A stretch of 64,000 nucleotides of DNA from Austropuccinia psidii (Eukaryota > Basidiomycota > Pucciniomycetes > Pucciniales > Sphaerophragmiaceae), in NCBI GenBank assembly GCA_023105745.1, contig JALGQZ010000013.1, forward strand, positions 25,805,105 to 25,869,104, written 5' to 3'. Position 1 is the stretch's first letter; the number at the start of each line of letters is the position of its first letter. Made by a program: the position numbers and the translations under genes. Below the pieces are notes generated by a model, which had not been told where the DNA came from, did no database searches, and saw only the letters and a list, made by a program, of their open reading frames with translations. Below are positions 31,075 through 44,100 of this stretch, one piece after another.

Positions 31075-32449
31075 TCATCCAAATAAACCACAAAATAAAA
31101 ATTGAGAAGATCTTGAAAGATATCATTGACAAGATTTTGAAAAGAAGCAGGAGCATTGGTGAGCCCAATTGGAATAACCAAGTAATCATAACTGCCATAT
31201 TTAGTTCTAAAACAAGTCAAGTGTTCATAACCCTCCTTGATTCTGAGCAGGTTATATGCACCACGCAAATCAATCTTGGAGAAGATAGAAGAACCATTAA
31301 AAACAGTGAGAAGCTGATTCATAGGGGGAACAGGATACTTGTTCTTCCTAGTAACAGCATTGAGTTTGCGGTAATAAACACACAAATTGAGGCCACCATC
31401 TTTCTTTTTGACAAAGAGAACAGGTGCTCCTATTGAAGAAGAGCTTGGCCCGATGAAACCTTTCTATACATTCTCTGAAATGTAGGCCCTTAGTGTATCT
31501 GACTCTTGTTTGGATAAAGAGTAGATCACCCCAACTGGAGGTAGAGTCCCCTCCAGCTTGATGTGATGATCACAGGCGCGGTGAGGAGGAACATTTTCTG
31601 TTTTCACCTTGGAAAATACATCCAAATATTGGTTATAGACAGAAGGGACAACCTTTAACACGGTTTCTACTTCTTCTGGCTCTTCCTTTTCATCCCACAA
31701 CTCCTCCAGGGAGTCGTGATAAGATGAAGGAGGAAGGTCCATATTCCCAAAGAGGAGATGAAGTGAAGATACGGAATTATCTTCTCCAACATCTTGAATC
31801 TCTTTGAAGACTTCATCTCCAGATAATGGTAATGACTGATGGGAATTAAGGGAAGGAATATGGACAGAAGATGGAATTGATAGTGTTCTAGAATCACCAA
31901 CCAGAGCTGCACATGATTTGGCAGTAGAAGAGTCATTACGGAAATAATTAGGAGGATCACAATAGTCTTTATGATCAGCATTAGAGGTGATCAGCCCTTG
32001 CCTTCAATCAATAGAAGGATTAAAGTGATTTATAAAGTCAAAGCCCAATAGGAAGTCTTCTCCCTTGGGAGTATCAATGACTAAAAAGTCCCATTCAAAG
32101 CTTGGGAAGGAAGGGAGCTCAACCATATATTTGGTATGGTGAGTCACAAATAAGGAAGGGGACTCAGAGGAGTCCAAAATGATAAGAGGTATCTTCTCTG
32201 GAAGTTCTGACATAGTCAATGAGTACTTGTGAACAAACTGCTTTGCAATAAATGAGTGTGTAGCACCAGAATCAGTGAGAATACTGTAAAAAACATCAGA
32301 AAGAGAAGAAAAAACAAAAGATTTAAGAGAAATTTTGACACCAGTATTCAGAATGCACAATTGTGCTCTGGAAGTAAAACTGTGAAGACCATTGAACACA
32401 ACATGGTCTCCACTCAGGCTTTTCCCTGGCTGGGAAATTGGCCTGACGG
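31075..32449 (-). repeat. 1375-bp tandem duplication in element B pol, copy 2
   Basis: Covers gag tail to RT YLDD and repeats 32450-33824 at a constant offset of 1375. The copies differ by a few percent, and copy 2 adds stops. The duplication ends at GTCATCC (31074-31080 and 32449-32455). Confidence 0.9.
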
Positions 32450-33824
32450 TCATCCAAATAAACCACAACATAAACATCAAGAAGATCATAAAAAATATCA
32501 TTGACAAGATTTTGAAAAGAAGCAGGAGCATTGGTAAGCCCAAATGGCATAACCAAGTACTCTCAACTACCATATTTGGTTCTAAAACAAGTCAAATGTT
32601 CATCACCTTCCTTGATTCTGAGCAGGTTATATGCACCACGCAAATCAATCTTGGAGAAGATAGAAGAACCATTGAAAACAGTGAGAAGCTGATTCATAGG
32701 AGGAACAGAATACTTGTTCTTCCTAGTAACAGCATTGAGCTTGCGGTAATCAACACACAAACGGAGGCCACCATCTTTCTTTTTGACAAAAAGAACAGGT
32801 GCTCCTGTAGAAGAGGAGCTTGGCCCAATGAAACCTTTCTCTACCTTCTCTGAAATGTAGGCCCTGAGTGTATCTGACTCTTGGTTTGATAAAGAGTAGA
32901 TCACCCCAACTGGAGGTAGAGTCCCCTCCAGCTCGATGTGATGATTACAGGCGCGGTGAGGAGGAACATTTTCTGTTTTCACCTTGGAAAATACATCCAA
33001 ATACTGGTTATAGACAGAAGGGACAACCTTCAACACGGTTTCTATTTCTTCTGGCTCTTCCTCTTCATCCCACAACTCCTCCAGGGAGTCATGATAAGAT
33101 GAAGGAGGAAGGTCCATATTCCCAAAGAAGACATGAAGTGAAGATACAGAATTATCTTCTCCAACATCTTGAATCTCTTTGAAGACTTCATCTCTAGATG
33201 ATAGTAATGACTGATGGGAATTAAGGGAAGGAATATGGACAGAAGATGGAAATGATGGTGTTCTAGAATCACCAACCAGAGCTGCACATCATTTGTCAGA
33301 AGAAAAGTCATTACTAAAAGAAATTGAAGGATCATTATAGTCCGTATGATCAGAATTAAAGGTGATCAATCCTTGCCTCCAATCAATAAACGGATTAAAA
33401 TGATTAAGAAAGTCAAAGCCCAATATGAGGTCTTCTCCCTTGGGAGTATCAATGACTAAAAAGTCCCATTCAAAGCTTGGGAAGGAAGGGAGCTCAACCA
33501 TATATTTAGTATGGTGAGTCACAAATAAGGAAGGAGACTCTGAGGAGTCAAGAATAATAAGGGAAATCTTCTCCGGGAGTTCTGACATGGTCAAAGAGTA
33601 CTTGTGAACAAACTGCTTTGCAATAAATGAGTTGGTAGCACCAGAATCAATGAGAATACTGTAAAACATATCAGAGAGAGAAGAAAAAACAAAAAATTTA
33701 AGAGAATTTTTGACACCAGTATTTAGAATGCACAATTGTGCTCTGGATGGAAAACTGTGAAGACCATTGAACACAAAATGGTCTTCACTCAGGCTTTTCC
33801 CTGGCTGGGAAATTTGCCTGACGG
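32450..33824 (-). repeat. 1375-bp tandem duplication in element B pol, copy 1
   Basis: Protease (IDSGATNSFIA) through RT palm (VVVYLDD) followed, at the junction 32449/32450, by the gag tail read in another frame ([13 protein letters not shown]). 1375 is not a multiple of 3, so the duplication destroys the frame. The joint shows only 2-3 bp of homology. Confidence 0.9.
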
Positions 33825-35126
33825 TTGGGTAAGCTTGTTTTGAGGCCTTTTGATACAGGTCTCAAGACTATGCTTCCCACCACAATAGGTGCAAAGACCC
33901 TCCTTGATTCTTCTTTATTTTTCAGAATTCATGAGCATGAAATCTTTATTCAATAAAGAAGAATGGGGCTTGTCCCTCTTCTGAAGATTCTTCTACTTCT
34001 TTTGACTTGAGCTTGAAGAATTTTTAGGATGAGAAGAACTTGACTTTGAGGCTTCTGGCTTCTTCTCTTGATGATGACTCTTTTCATTTTGCCTCTCATG
34101 GTACCTGGAATCAAGTTCCAGGGTAACGTCCATTAAGTCTTGGAGAGAATCAATCCTTGAAGGATGGGAGGCCAATTGATCCAATATCCTGGATAGCAAT
34201 CCCTTCCTAAAATGATGGATGAGAGCCCTTTCACCCCAATCCCCAATTCTTGAAACTAAACTCCTGAAATCGGTTATGTATAGTGAAAGATGGCCACCTT
34301 CCTTCATTCTTAGTGAATCCAATTCTGCTTCAGCCTTTCTGAATTCATTCGGGTCACCAAATAGAGTGAAGAGTTGAGATTCAAATAAAAGCCAAGAATT
34401 GAGAAGGTAATTGGAGTCTTGATTGGTGAGATTGGAAAGATAAGGCTCAATCCATTTTGCAGCCCTGCCAATGAGAAATGAAGTGGCATAAAGAACCTTC
34501 TTTCTGTCTTGAGAAAAGTTTGCCGCGTCATTATGAAAGATTAATTGGCAAGACTGAAGGAAGCTTCTGACTTTGAAGGGCTGAGTCCCATCAAAGCATT
34601 CTGGTGCCTTCATAGGTGGAGTATCGAAGGCTGGTGGTCTCGATGATCCAGAAGAAGAAGCTGCTTGAAGATTGGCCATAATTTGAGTCATCTGCTGCAT
34701 AATGGCTAATAAAGATGGTTCAGATTGATGAGAGACAGGCTGATCAGACTGGGCTAGAGTTAGTCCTCCCGTACGTTGGGATGCCCCCACATGAGAAGAG
34801 AAACCTTAAGTACCATCAGACTCTTCCTCTTCCACAGAATTCTCCTTCTCCTCAACATCATCTTCACCTTGAACCTTGAGACCGGTTCTTGAAAGTCCTG
34901 GAAAACCGCCATCCACTTCTGATAGTGAAATTGATCTTCTTGACCCTCTTCCTTCCTTCCTGGATGGTGCTGCTCCCTCCATGCAGGGTCCTCTATCTAA
35001 TTGGGCCCTCAGTTGAGGAACTGCTGGAGTGCCATCAAGAGGAACTCTTGGAGTTGGAGTAAGAGCAGTTTGAGCTCTAGCCTGAGATCTTGTTTGTCTT
35101 GCAGGGGGTGAATGTTTGACAGGCAT
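33825..35126 (-). pseudogene. gag: Element B gag relic
   Basis: Starts at ATG 35126 (MPVKHSPPARQTRSQ), similar to element A gag (MPVQHSPPAKNTRSQ). An in-frame TAA at 34806 and further breaks after 33993 interrupt it. The capsid region (FDGTQPFKVRSFLQSCQLIF) and zinc knuckle (CTYCGGKHSLETC) are still readable. The tail keeps GGGAAAAGCCTGA, the slippery site of element A. Confidence 0.9.
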
Positions 35127-35869
35127 GATTTCAGGAATAAAAAGTTAAAATAAATGAATAAAAAATCAAAACTTTCTTGAAGTACAGAATCAACAATCAA
35201 ATCTTGAGGAAATCAATTAATCAATTAAAATCTTCAGGTACGTCAATCAATCAAAATCAAATGAGTCTTGAAGTCAAAAATCAATATCAATGAAAATCTT
35301 GAAGTCAATAAAATCAACCAATCAAATCAATAAAAATCAAATCTCTCGGAGAAAATCAGTCAGTCAAAATGAATTCTTGAGTCAAAATCAATTTATGTCA
35401 ATTCTTGATGTGAAATTCAGCAAAATAAATGAGAACTCTTCAGGTCAGTCAATTTTCTTGAAGTCAATGTCAATTATATTGAATTAGTCAATCAAATCAA
35501 TTATCAAGTGAATTCTTCCTTAAAATCAAAACTCTTGAGGAGTAAAATCAAATTGAATCCTGATATGAAGAACGTCTCTGAATATTCTGATGAGTAATTT
35601 GAAAATCAAAATGATAAGACGCCTGCATTAAGGATAGAAATGAGATTTATGATTGAAATCAAGATTGAAAAAGATAACAAAAATAAAACTTGGGTCAGCT
35701 TTCAATTTTCAGAATGAAGAATGATTGAGAGAAAATTGAGAGGTGATGAAGAATCATTAAATTCATAAGCGTTAAAGAGTCATAATTTCAAAGAATGAAT
35801 GAATGAAATTGATGAAGAGTGAATGAATAAAATGATGAAGAATGAATTAATAGAATGAAACAAATTATG
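35127..35869 (-). other. Low-complexity gag leader of element B
   Basis: AATCAATC-rich on the plus strand (TTGATT on the RNA), matching the leaders of A and A2 in composition rather than in alignable sequence. Confidence 0.55.
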
Positions 35870-35883
35870 AGTTAATTAATATA
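35870..35883 (-). promoter_or_regulatory. Self-primer binding site of element B
   Basis: Minus strand TATATTAATTAACT, one base from the LTR, perfectly complementary to 36275-36288 inside the 5' LTR. Both partners differ from element A in matching ways (compensatory change). Confidence 0.65.
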
Positions 35884-35884
35884 A

Positions 35885-37575
35885 TGTCAAAGGGGCTCTT
35901 ATGGAATCAAGAGGGCCTGGCACTCAGGAATCAAGAACTCACTTGGAGGGCTCCAAAAGATAAAAAAATAATAAAGATTTAATTTCTTTAAAGAAGAAGA
36001 ATGGAAAAGAGAAGTATGCCAAAGATAAAAGAAAAGAATAAGAAGCCAAAGGCCGAAGATAATAAAGGAAGCCAAAGGCCAAGAAGCCAACCAAGTGAAT
36101 CCTCAAATCACTGTTTCAACCTGCCAGAAAAGGAATGGAATTAGTAAAGGATATGACCACCAATATCCACTGACAGGCAAGGAAGAAAAAGGGAAAGGGT
36201 GCTAATGACTGACTTAAGATTATCAGTATTAACTTTAATAAGGTAAAAGAAAATAAAGATAAAAATAAATCCAATATATTAATTAACTGGGGAAAAAGTC
36301 CCCAGGTGATGAAAGGTGGCTGGTATATGTGAAAACTTGAAAGATTGATCCTGGAAGGTGAATCAATTGACTGTATTGTCTGAATTGGGAAATACAGTTC
36401 TTGCCATCTTGAAATTTGTACTGTGTGAGGGAATTCACACAGTGCAATGTGAAATGGCCCAATTGGGCCTAGGCCATACAGGTTGATTGAATGAGGCCTG
36501 TATGGATGAATTGAGTTGTCCAAGGAGTATTGAGATACTTGATGCCTTGACAACTGATTTAATTGATGTAATACCTCTTGAGAATTGTCCCTTTTGAATA
36601 ATCCTGAATAATGTACCAACACAACTCCTGCAGATACAGGTGGTTGGGATCAATGAAGAGTCTTCTGATTGCCACCATAACTTGTCAGACTGATTAGTTG
36701 AATAATCCTCCTTTGAAATGGGCATTGGATTTTGAGACCTTGATATGGAAAGATGGAAATGGGTTCTGAAAATGTCACCATTGTATTTCTGAGCAAAAAT
36801 GGTGCATAATGGTATATAATACCATATATGCACCATGCCTGCAACCTCAAGTACGGATGGCATGAAGGAATGGAAAGAATTCCCCATAGGTTGAGGGGAA
36901 AAGCCTGCTGAGCGGGTCTGGTGGCCTCTGGTGGTTGCCATAGTCCATGGCTGGAATAGTGGTCCATGGTGGTCCATGGCCAAAAATGGGTCCTACCGGA
37001 TTTATGGCCAAATTGGTGTCCAGAAGGTCTTTGGCCAATTTTGGGTCCAAGGGATTGGTGACCAATTTTGGCTCAGGTGGGTCCAATTGTCGTTTGGGAC
37101 CCACCTGACCTTGGGGGCTAGATGGCTTCCCCCTTTTGGCCTCATTGGATTAGGCCAAAAGGGGCCTAATTGGCCTGCGGACCGCGGACTGTGAATCACG
37201 GCCCATGGGCCATAGGAGCTGTAGGGGGCCTAAATGGCCTTTTTGGGCCATTTAGGCCTAAACCCCCTTAATAAAAGGGGGTTTCCCAGATTGGATGGAG
37301 ATGGCTAGGGGGCCTGGAGGCCCCTAGAAGACAAAAGGACCCCCCAGGCCCAAAATCAAAGACAAAGGCCTGGGGGTTTGTGATATGGAAATTGGCCAAG
37401 GAGGCCAATGATGGAAGGATATGGCCATTGGAATGGGTTATGGCATAAGAGCCATAGAACACCCAAGGGGGCCAATTGGCCATAAATGATATGACCTGAC
37501 CAATTGGCCCCAACTTGGCTCCAGGTTGGATTGCCGCAACCATCAAGGAGGAGGGTCAAACTCGTGGTTGTGACA
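35885..37575 (-). repeat. 5' LTR of element B
   Basis: 1691 bp, minus strand TGTCACAACC...TTTGACA. Predicted RNA start at 36288. The CGG cluster at 37177-37214 is partly decayed by CpG transitions relative to the 3' LTR. Confidence 0.93.
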
Positions 37576-37580
37576 GAACC
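37576..37580. other. Target-site duplication of element B (GAACC), right
   Basis: Identical to 26426-26430 on the far side of element B. Confidence 0.85.
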
Positions 37581-40240
37581 ATAATTTTTTTGATAATGGT
37601 GCAGTGGTTTATTATGATTGTGGTGATTGAACAGGGAAGGAGGCCATGATTCAAAAAATTGTCTTATTTCACATGGGGCTGATGGGTTTTTCAGGAGAAC
37701 AGGAAGGTTGTAACATTGACATATGTGTTGATGTAAGGTTTTCTATATATCATCTATTTACAGTTACAATAAGGTAGTCTTATTCAGTTCATATGTTCAA
37801 TAAATGTGAATATATTTATTTTCTTAATTGACATAAATATTCTGTCATAAACCCATGTGGTTCAGGCTAGTTCTGGGCCCCAACATTGGAAGAGCTCTTG
37901 CATATGATAAGAGGAATGATGATTTGGTTTACGTTTTTGTTTTGGAAACAGGTGTTGATTTGAAGGGAAGAATGTTTCCCAATTCTCAGCAAATTCAGTC
38001 ACATCATCTATTGAAACATTCCAACTGGTGGCAATTTTGATAGCAGTAATCAAATGTCATTTATTCTTGGTTATTTCTTTTGCAGGATCTTGTGATTTCC
38101 CCATTTTTCTTTGAGTATTGGGGGGATGGTATCATCTAATGACATCTGTTGACTGAGTATTAAAAATTGAATATAGCTCTTGTATAAGAGAGCCCATTGA
38201 GCCGCTCTTAAACTACTATGAGAGGGGGAACCCATTTTGGGATGTACTCTTGTCCATGATGAGAAATTATGGTATCAGATATGATTTTTTGGTGATGCTC
38301 CAGAGCCTCACCCTTGATCTGGTAATCACTCAGTGCACTGATATCCAACTCAGAGAAGAGAGTTTGGAAGTGGGGCTGTAAACTACATCAAATGAGGGAA
38401 TCTATCAAGAACTACTATATTGATGGTGCATGTGAGGGTTGGGAATTGGTAAGTAATTTTGTTGGGTGGAAGCGGTGAGGAGTGACTCATTTATTATTTT
38501 TTTCTGAATCCCTTCTCAGGGAGAAGGTCTCTCTCAATTTGATTTGATCAAGAGAGCTGTTGGAGGTCATAGAATCTGAGTCTGAAGTGTTGGTGTCATT
38601 GGATAGTCTGCGGGACCTGATTAATATTTTTGTTTTGGCCTCTGGAATGCACAATTTGAAAGTTTCATGACCCTTCAAACTTCCAATTATCAAATTATGC
38701 ATTATGTCAAGATTAACCATTATGGTTGCATCCCAATATGGAAGGTCTTCTAAAATTGAATATTGCACTCCATAGTCATAGAAAATTTCTTTTTGTTGTT
38801 CTGGAGTTTCCCAAAGACATTTTGCAATTGTGATTTCAGATTTTGGTATGAGTGTGTGTAGTGAAATTGAGGACCAATTTCTTCAATTCAAGCCTTGTGA
38901 ATGGTGCAAAAATTGCAAAGGTGGATGCCTGACTGAGAATTAACTCCAGTTTGCATGCACATGGACTCAACATCTGCAATGGCCATGAGGATGGTAACAC
39001 GCATAAAGGCTCCTGAAGGACCTGTTGAAGTGAGTGAAAAATTGAAACCTTGCCATAGTTCTTTGAGCTCCTTGATGAGCTGCATTAATAGGTAATTCAA
39101 TTAAAGGGCAGTTGGCTCCTTTGGACCAGGAATTTTTCCTGCAAAATAGACATTCTAAGGCTTCAAACTTTCACTTGGGGGGATTAAGAAAAAAAAGTAT
39201 GATAGTTACAATACTGGCCAAGAGCCTTGACTTTCCATGTGTATTAAACCAGTCTACATTAATCAAGAGTGCCAATGCACCAGGAATGGTCATGAATGGG
39301 GGGTCATGAATATTTCTAGTGCCAGTGAAGCATCTCCAGACAAATCCATCCTAGATGTCACATTTGGGGAAACCTTTGGGAATTTAAGATTGTTGATGTT
39401 GATGCAGAATTTCCATAATTCTATCCCACTGTAAAAATCTGGCAAGCCACTTTTTGAATGGAATTTTTTGTTGGTATCAATTTTTCCTTGATGTTGGTTG
39501 TGTTTTCGGTGCGGGGCTCAAACAAATAGATGAATTTGCATAATGGTTGTGTGCAAGGGGGATCATGATCATTTGGTTCATTAAGGTGTGACAGTTGGTT
39601 TGGTCAGTTGTTACAGATTAAATAGGTACATTAAGTAAGAAACATTGAGGACAACATATATAGTTTTCAATTAGTGGCCCCAATTGCATATGCTCAAATA
39701 TGGTACTGAGATCTTGAGGTATATGGAATGCTGGAGTGGGGTGACCACCTGATCTTGAGATAATTGACAGGATAAGAAGGTTCACAGAGGGGTTGAGAAT
39801 TAATGAAGCCCTGCATGGTATATTATACCTTATTTATAGAATGGGAGATATTATAATTCCAAGGTCTTGTGGGGAAAGGTTTTGACTACTGCTGTATTGT
39901 CTCTTTTCAGTTGAATTGAGACCCAATGGAGTGGAGAATGTGCTGTGGGCAATTGAGAATAATCAGTTGAGAAAATTTGATCCAATAGAACTTTCAGGCA
40001 TTCAGATCCTGATTCTGAGGTAGGGATGTTTGTAATAGATTTGTGTTGAATGGCTGATATTTTTAATTGGCTGTTAATATTGGTATGGGGTGAAGGCAAC
40101 TAACTTCCTATGGACCTCAGGAGAAGAGTGTGTTTTAGATGAGCAGTTTTGACACATGCATATACAAAACAATTAATACCAGGGGGTTGACATTGTTGCA
40201 GGAAGCATGAATAACGTTTGTTTTTTTATAAATATCTATG
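37581..40240 (-). pseudogene. Tnp2-type transposase relic, copy 2
   Basis: Minus-strand homologue of 15039-18590, broken into short frames. Recognisable pieces in order: start region near 40237, ITNIPTSESGSECLKVLLDQ, a middle lost in copy 1 (about 39263-39000, with ALLINVDWFNTHG readable across frames), SGIHLCNFCTIHKA, DLPYWDATIMVNLDIMHNLI, and KIATSWNVSIDD with SKPNHH near 37900. Upstream homology to copy 1 extends to about 40250. It was later cut by element B at 37575. Confidence 0.75.
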
Positions 40241-40250
40241 GTTGATTGGA

Positions 40251-42669
40251 AATGTTTTAGGAAATTGATTAATTGGGAAAAAAAAAGAGTGATTATTTAC
40301 AATGGCAGATGTGTTTTGAGCCAGTTGAGGATTATATCCCATTTGTAATGGTTGCTGAGCTATAGGGGATAAAGTGTAATGTCAGGTTGAATCTGTGAAA
40401 AATGTGTATGATTTTCTTTACGGGCTCTAACTATGACTGTGACACAGCAAAAATGGTAATAAAAAGATTTTTTCATTGTAATGAGGGTTTAAAATAAGAT
40501 AATAAGTGCTTTACTATAATGATAGAGTGGTGGTGAGCGCTGCTGAAAGCCCTGGGTGCAGTCTTACCAGTTGGATGACTATAATAAGAGCTACAATACT
40601 TAACTTTAAGGTATAAAATGATTATTTTCCACAAATATAACTGTTTTTGACAGTTTTACTACGTAGGAATTTAAGAGAAGGATGGGGATTCCTTTTCTGG
40701 AAGTGAAAAGGCCTCCTTTTATCCTGAAATGGGGTGAAAAGGCTGCTAGACCTTTTCATGTAGAGGAAGTGAATATTTTTCACTCCCAAGCACAGGCTTG
40801 TGGTTTTCAAAAGGCCTCTATATCCTGTATTGGGCTCAGATGTGGTTTTGAAGCCACATATGGGCAGTTTTCACCAACACAGGGTGAAAAGCTTTGTCTG
40901 GGAACCACACACCCTGATTCTGACGTGTATGACATGTAGAATGCTGTACAGAACCTGTATGGGACCACAGTATTGAAGTAAAAACAAGCTTCTGTGTCTG
41001 TCTGACACCTCATAATCATGGTTATGGAATATTATCCCATGGTAAGGCTGTATTGGCCAAACTGTGGGATTTTGACCTTAAAACAGCCATAACTTTGCCA
41101 GTTTTTGAGATATCAACCTCAGAATTGGTTCAGTGTGTAGCCCTGTATCTGTTCTAAGCAATGGTACCTCATTTGGTATGGTTATCATTAAATATGGCAA
41201 AGTTATGCCATGTACAACAATTTTGTACATATGCATGTTTTAGGCAAAAAGCTTTATTGGGCTTGTTTGCCTTATAACTTTTGTTCTAGATGATATATGA
41301 CAAAATACATTCCACCATCAGATAATCCTGATTTTTCTCTTTCCAAAAAGACCCCACTCTACATATCTCAAACAAAAATTGTAGAAGCTAGATGATAGGT
41401 GAATATTTTATTCAACCTTATTTGGCCCAAATTTTCCCATAACTTTTGTAATACTGGTTCTAGCTCAGTCTTTCTGGTAGCATTGGATAGCCCTGACTTA
41501 GAGCTTCATTTTGAATACCCAGTTGATTGTGTTGAGCCTCTTACTCTGTATTTCAGATGAGAGGTGAAAATTAAGGTTTATGCTCAGCAACAACCTTGAG
41601 CAGGAATAACTTTTTTATTCTTTTTCCTATGATGATGGGACTTGATTATTTGGAAAGAGGTGATTTTACTATTTCCTTTGATACCTTTTGAGCTAATTTG
41701 GCTCAGCTCCATGTTTTGGTAGTATCTTGGCTTAACCATTGGTTTATGGTATTTGGCTGTCATGCTTGTGCTCTGGTTTTGAGTCACATGCTGACATGTA
41801 ATGTGTCACATCTTGATTGGGAATTTTTTAGGAGTGTACTTGGGTAAAATGCATTTCTTCTCAATGCTTGTAAATATTCTACTTTATTTCCACATGGAGA
41901 TAAAGGGAATTTGACAATTGAGGGGGTTTCCATTAGTTATGTGTCACCATTGAATTGAGAGGATTAAAATTCAAACCATGTATTCTGGAATGCCATTGTG
42001 CATTGTTTAAAACTTATTTGTTACATAATTATATATCTCTATGATATGATGGCTTGGAGTTGAGCTCACGTCTTGATATTTGGTTTGAGTGCAGCAGGGC
42101 TTTTAATTGGTTGGAATGTGTTTTGGAATATCTTGCCTTTCTTCAAAAGTGGATGTCTCTTTTGTGGGTAAATACTTCATGAATATACCCTTATACAGAC
42201 ATATAATTCTGAGGAATTTCAATGCATCCATTGGCAGTTTGGATGATTAACAAATTGTGACAATGGGGAGGGGGAAAGATTTATTGAATCTGACTATCTA
42301 TGTTCAATTGGTCCACTTTGAGACCAAAGAAATATCACATCATATTCTGGTGGGCTGTGCAGTGTGATTTGGGACAAAAGGGGAGGAGTTCAAAATTAGG
42401 CCAGGTGAACTTTTGCAAAATTTGTCTTATTAGAATTCCACAACAGACTTTGTTCCCACTATTCATGGAATTTCTCCATTCTATGTTTGAAATATTGCAT
42501 CTGAGATCACTCTATTTTATCATAATACTGAGCTGTTTTACCAAGTTAAAAATATTACTGTAGTGTTTTACCCCTTGTATCCTCTTCTGACCCACATAGA
42601 TCCCATTCAGGATCTGTTCATGACTCAGATAGTGAATATAGCACATAATATGTTGAAACATAGTTAAAA
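40251..42669. other. No gene recognised
   Basis: AT-rich with repeat-like texture. A segment near 41070-41230 (CATAACTTTGCCAGTTTTTG and CAAAGTTATGCCATGTACAA) is inverted-repeat-like and resembles degenerate LTR sequence, but no partner copy is in the window. Confidence 0.3.
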
Positions 42670-44100
42670 ATGACTCCCAAAATTCCACTTACAATCCCTA
42701 TTGCATCCTCAATGAATTTATCAGGTCTCAAAATACCTGTGGGAATAGCAACTGCTCAAACTTCAAGCACTTGGTCAACAAAACGTATTTCTGTCACTCC
42801 AATTCCCCCAAATCCCACTGATACACAAATACATGTGTCTGAGGGACCAGGGAGAGAACCAGAAATTTAATCAAAGGCTAAACCCAATAAAAATTTCCAC
42901 GTGAGTGCTATCTTAATCCTGTTCAGAATCCTGTAGAGTCCCACAAACCCTTAGGGAAAAGTAATCAGGCATCTGTATATATTCCATCAGGATCTGAGGT
43001 TCATGCAAGCCATGAAAAATGGGTTGATGGTGGGCAATACAAAACACCATTGGAAATTTTTACTTCGAGTTATCTTTCAGATGGAAATCTGGGATTGACG
43101 CTTCATAAAGGTAAGTGATTTTGATTTTGGAGTATAAATTTTTTCAAAATCTGATATGTTTTTTCATGGTTTAGATATTGTACCTAAAGGAAAGACAGTC
43201 CAATCTCATGAGCCAATTGAAGATCATGAGTATGACCAGTATTTCTGAATTTTTTGATGTGTTAACTGATTCTTTTTATGGCAGGTGATAAACTTTGAGC
43301 ATCTTTGCCTCTGGTCAATAGATAAAAGGGGACTGGACATCATAATCCATATTCCTCCAAGCCAATAACAAGTCATGCCAGTTCATAGGAAGAAATAATC
43401 ATCAATGATGAGGATGAGAACATGTCTCCCACTCAAAGTGAAACAAATGGTGAACAAAGGAGAGGAAACTTTGCCATGAATGAGGAGGCCACTTGGGTAT
43501 ATAGTGAGTTCACCCACCCTCAAATGCCCATTTCCCAGATTATTCTCAATGAATCCAATACAAAAAAGCAAAGAACCTGGCTTTCAAATCTCACAATTCA
43601 GCAAAAGGTGCAAGCCACAAGGAGCAACAAAGAGAGCTGAATGCAGAAATTCCTGAAAATTTCTATAAGATGAGATCAGCGGTACATGCCCATTGTCTGT
43701 TCATACTTAAAGTGATGGATAAGGATTTTTCCTTGCTGCCAGCACCACCCAGCACAGACAAGCATGAAATTACAATTCAAGCTGCTTGTCATCTGGGATA
43801 TGTCCCCAAAGATTTCTTCAATGAGCCATCAAAACAGGTTCAGTCTCAGAGTTTCCAAAGCTACTGTGAAAATGAGCTCCACAACTCATTACTAAAGCAA
43901 TTCACTTGGGACTGGGAGAGCTCATGGAAACATCCGTTCAACAAGTTGATGTCTAGAGTGTTTTACCATAGCTTTGGTCTTGCACTTGTCAGCACCAAGT
44001 AAAATAATTACTGTTGGAACAAGGATCAGAGTAGCTATAGGTTTTTTGCCACTTTAATGGAGTTATATTTCACTTATCTCAAAAGAGAATGGAAGTAAAT
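42670..44100 (+). pseudogene. Unrecognised intron-containing gene relic
   Basis: Plus-strand coding-like segments in series: a Ser/Thr/Pro-rich start (MTPKIPLTIPIASS), VHASHEKWVDGGQYKTPLEI ending in LTLHK, then GTAAGT (43110) to TTTAG (about 43184), then DIVPKGKTVQSHEPIEDHEY, a hydrophilic segment at 43422-43640, and 43670-44002 (HAHCLFILKVMDKDFSLLPA ... DWESSWKHPFNKLMSRVFYH). After an in-frame TAA the frame continues WNKDQSSYRFFATLMELY to 44097. The well-formed intron and continuation past the stop suggest a decayed multi-exon gene, possibly an expanded rust or transposon family. I do not recognise the function. Confidence 0.4.

Larger units (their letters stand above)
26431..37575 (-). mobile_element. 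Element B: older, broken Ty3/gypsy chromodomain retrotransposon
   Basis: An 11,145-bp minus-strand element with diverged LTRs (1691 bp 5', 1641 bp 3'), GAACC target duplication, gag, pol and chromodomain closely related to element A. It is disabled by stops, frameshifts, a 1375-bp tandem duplication in protease-RT and a ~160-bp integrase deletion. It lacks the antisense gene. It inserted into the Tnp2 transposon copy 2. LTR differences (substitutions plus about 50 bp of indels) make it older than element A. Confidence 0.95.

Noticed and set aside
30846..31436. 196-codon plus-strand frame inside element B
   Set aside because: Shadow of the minus-strand RT.
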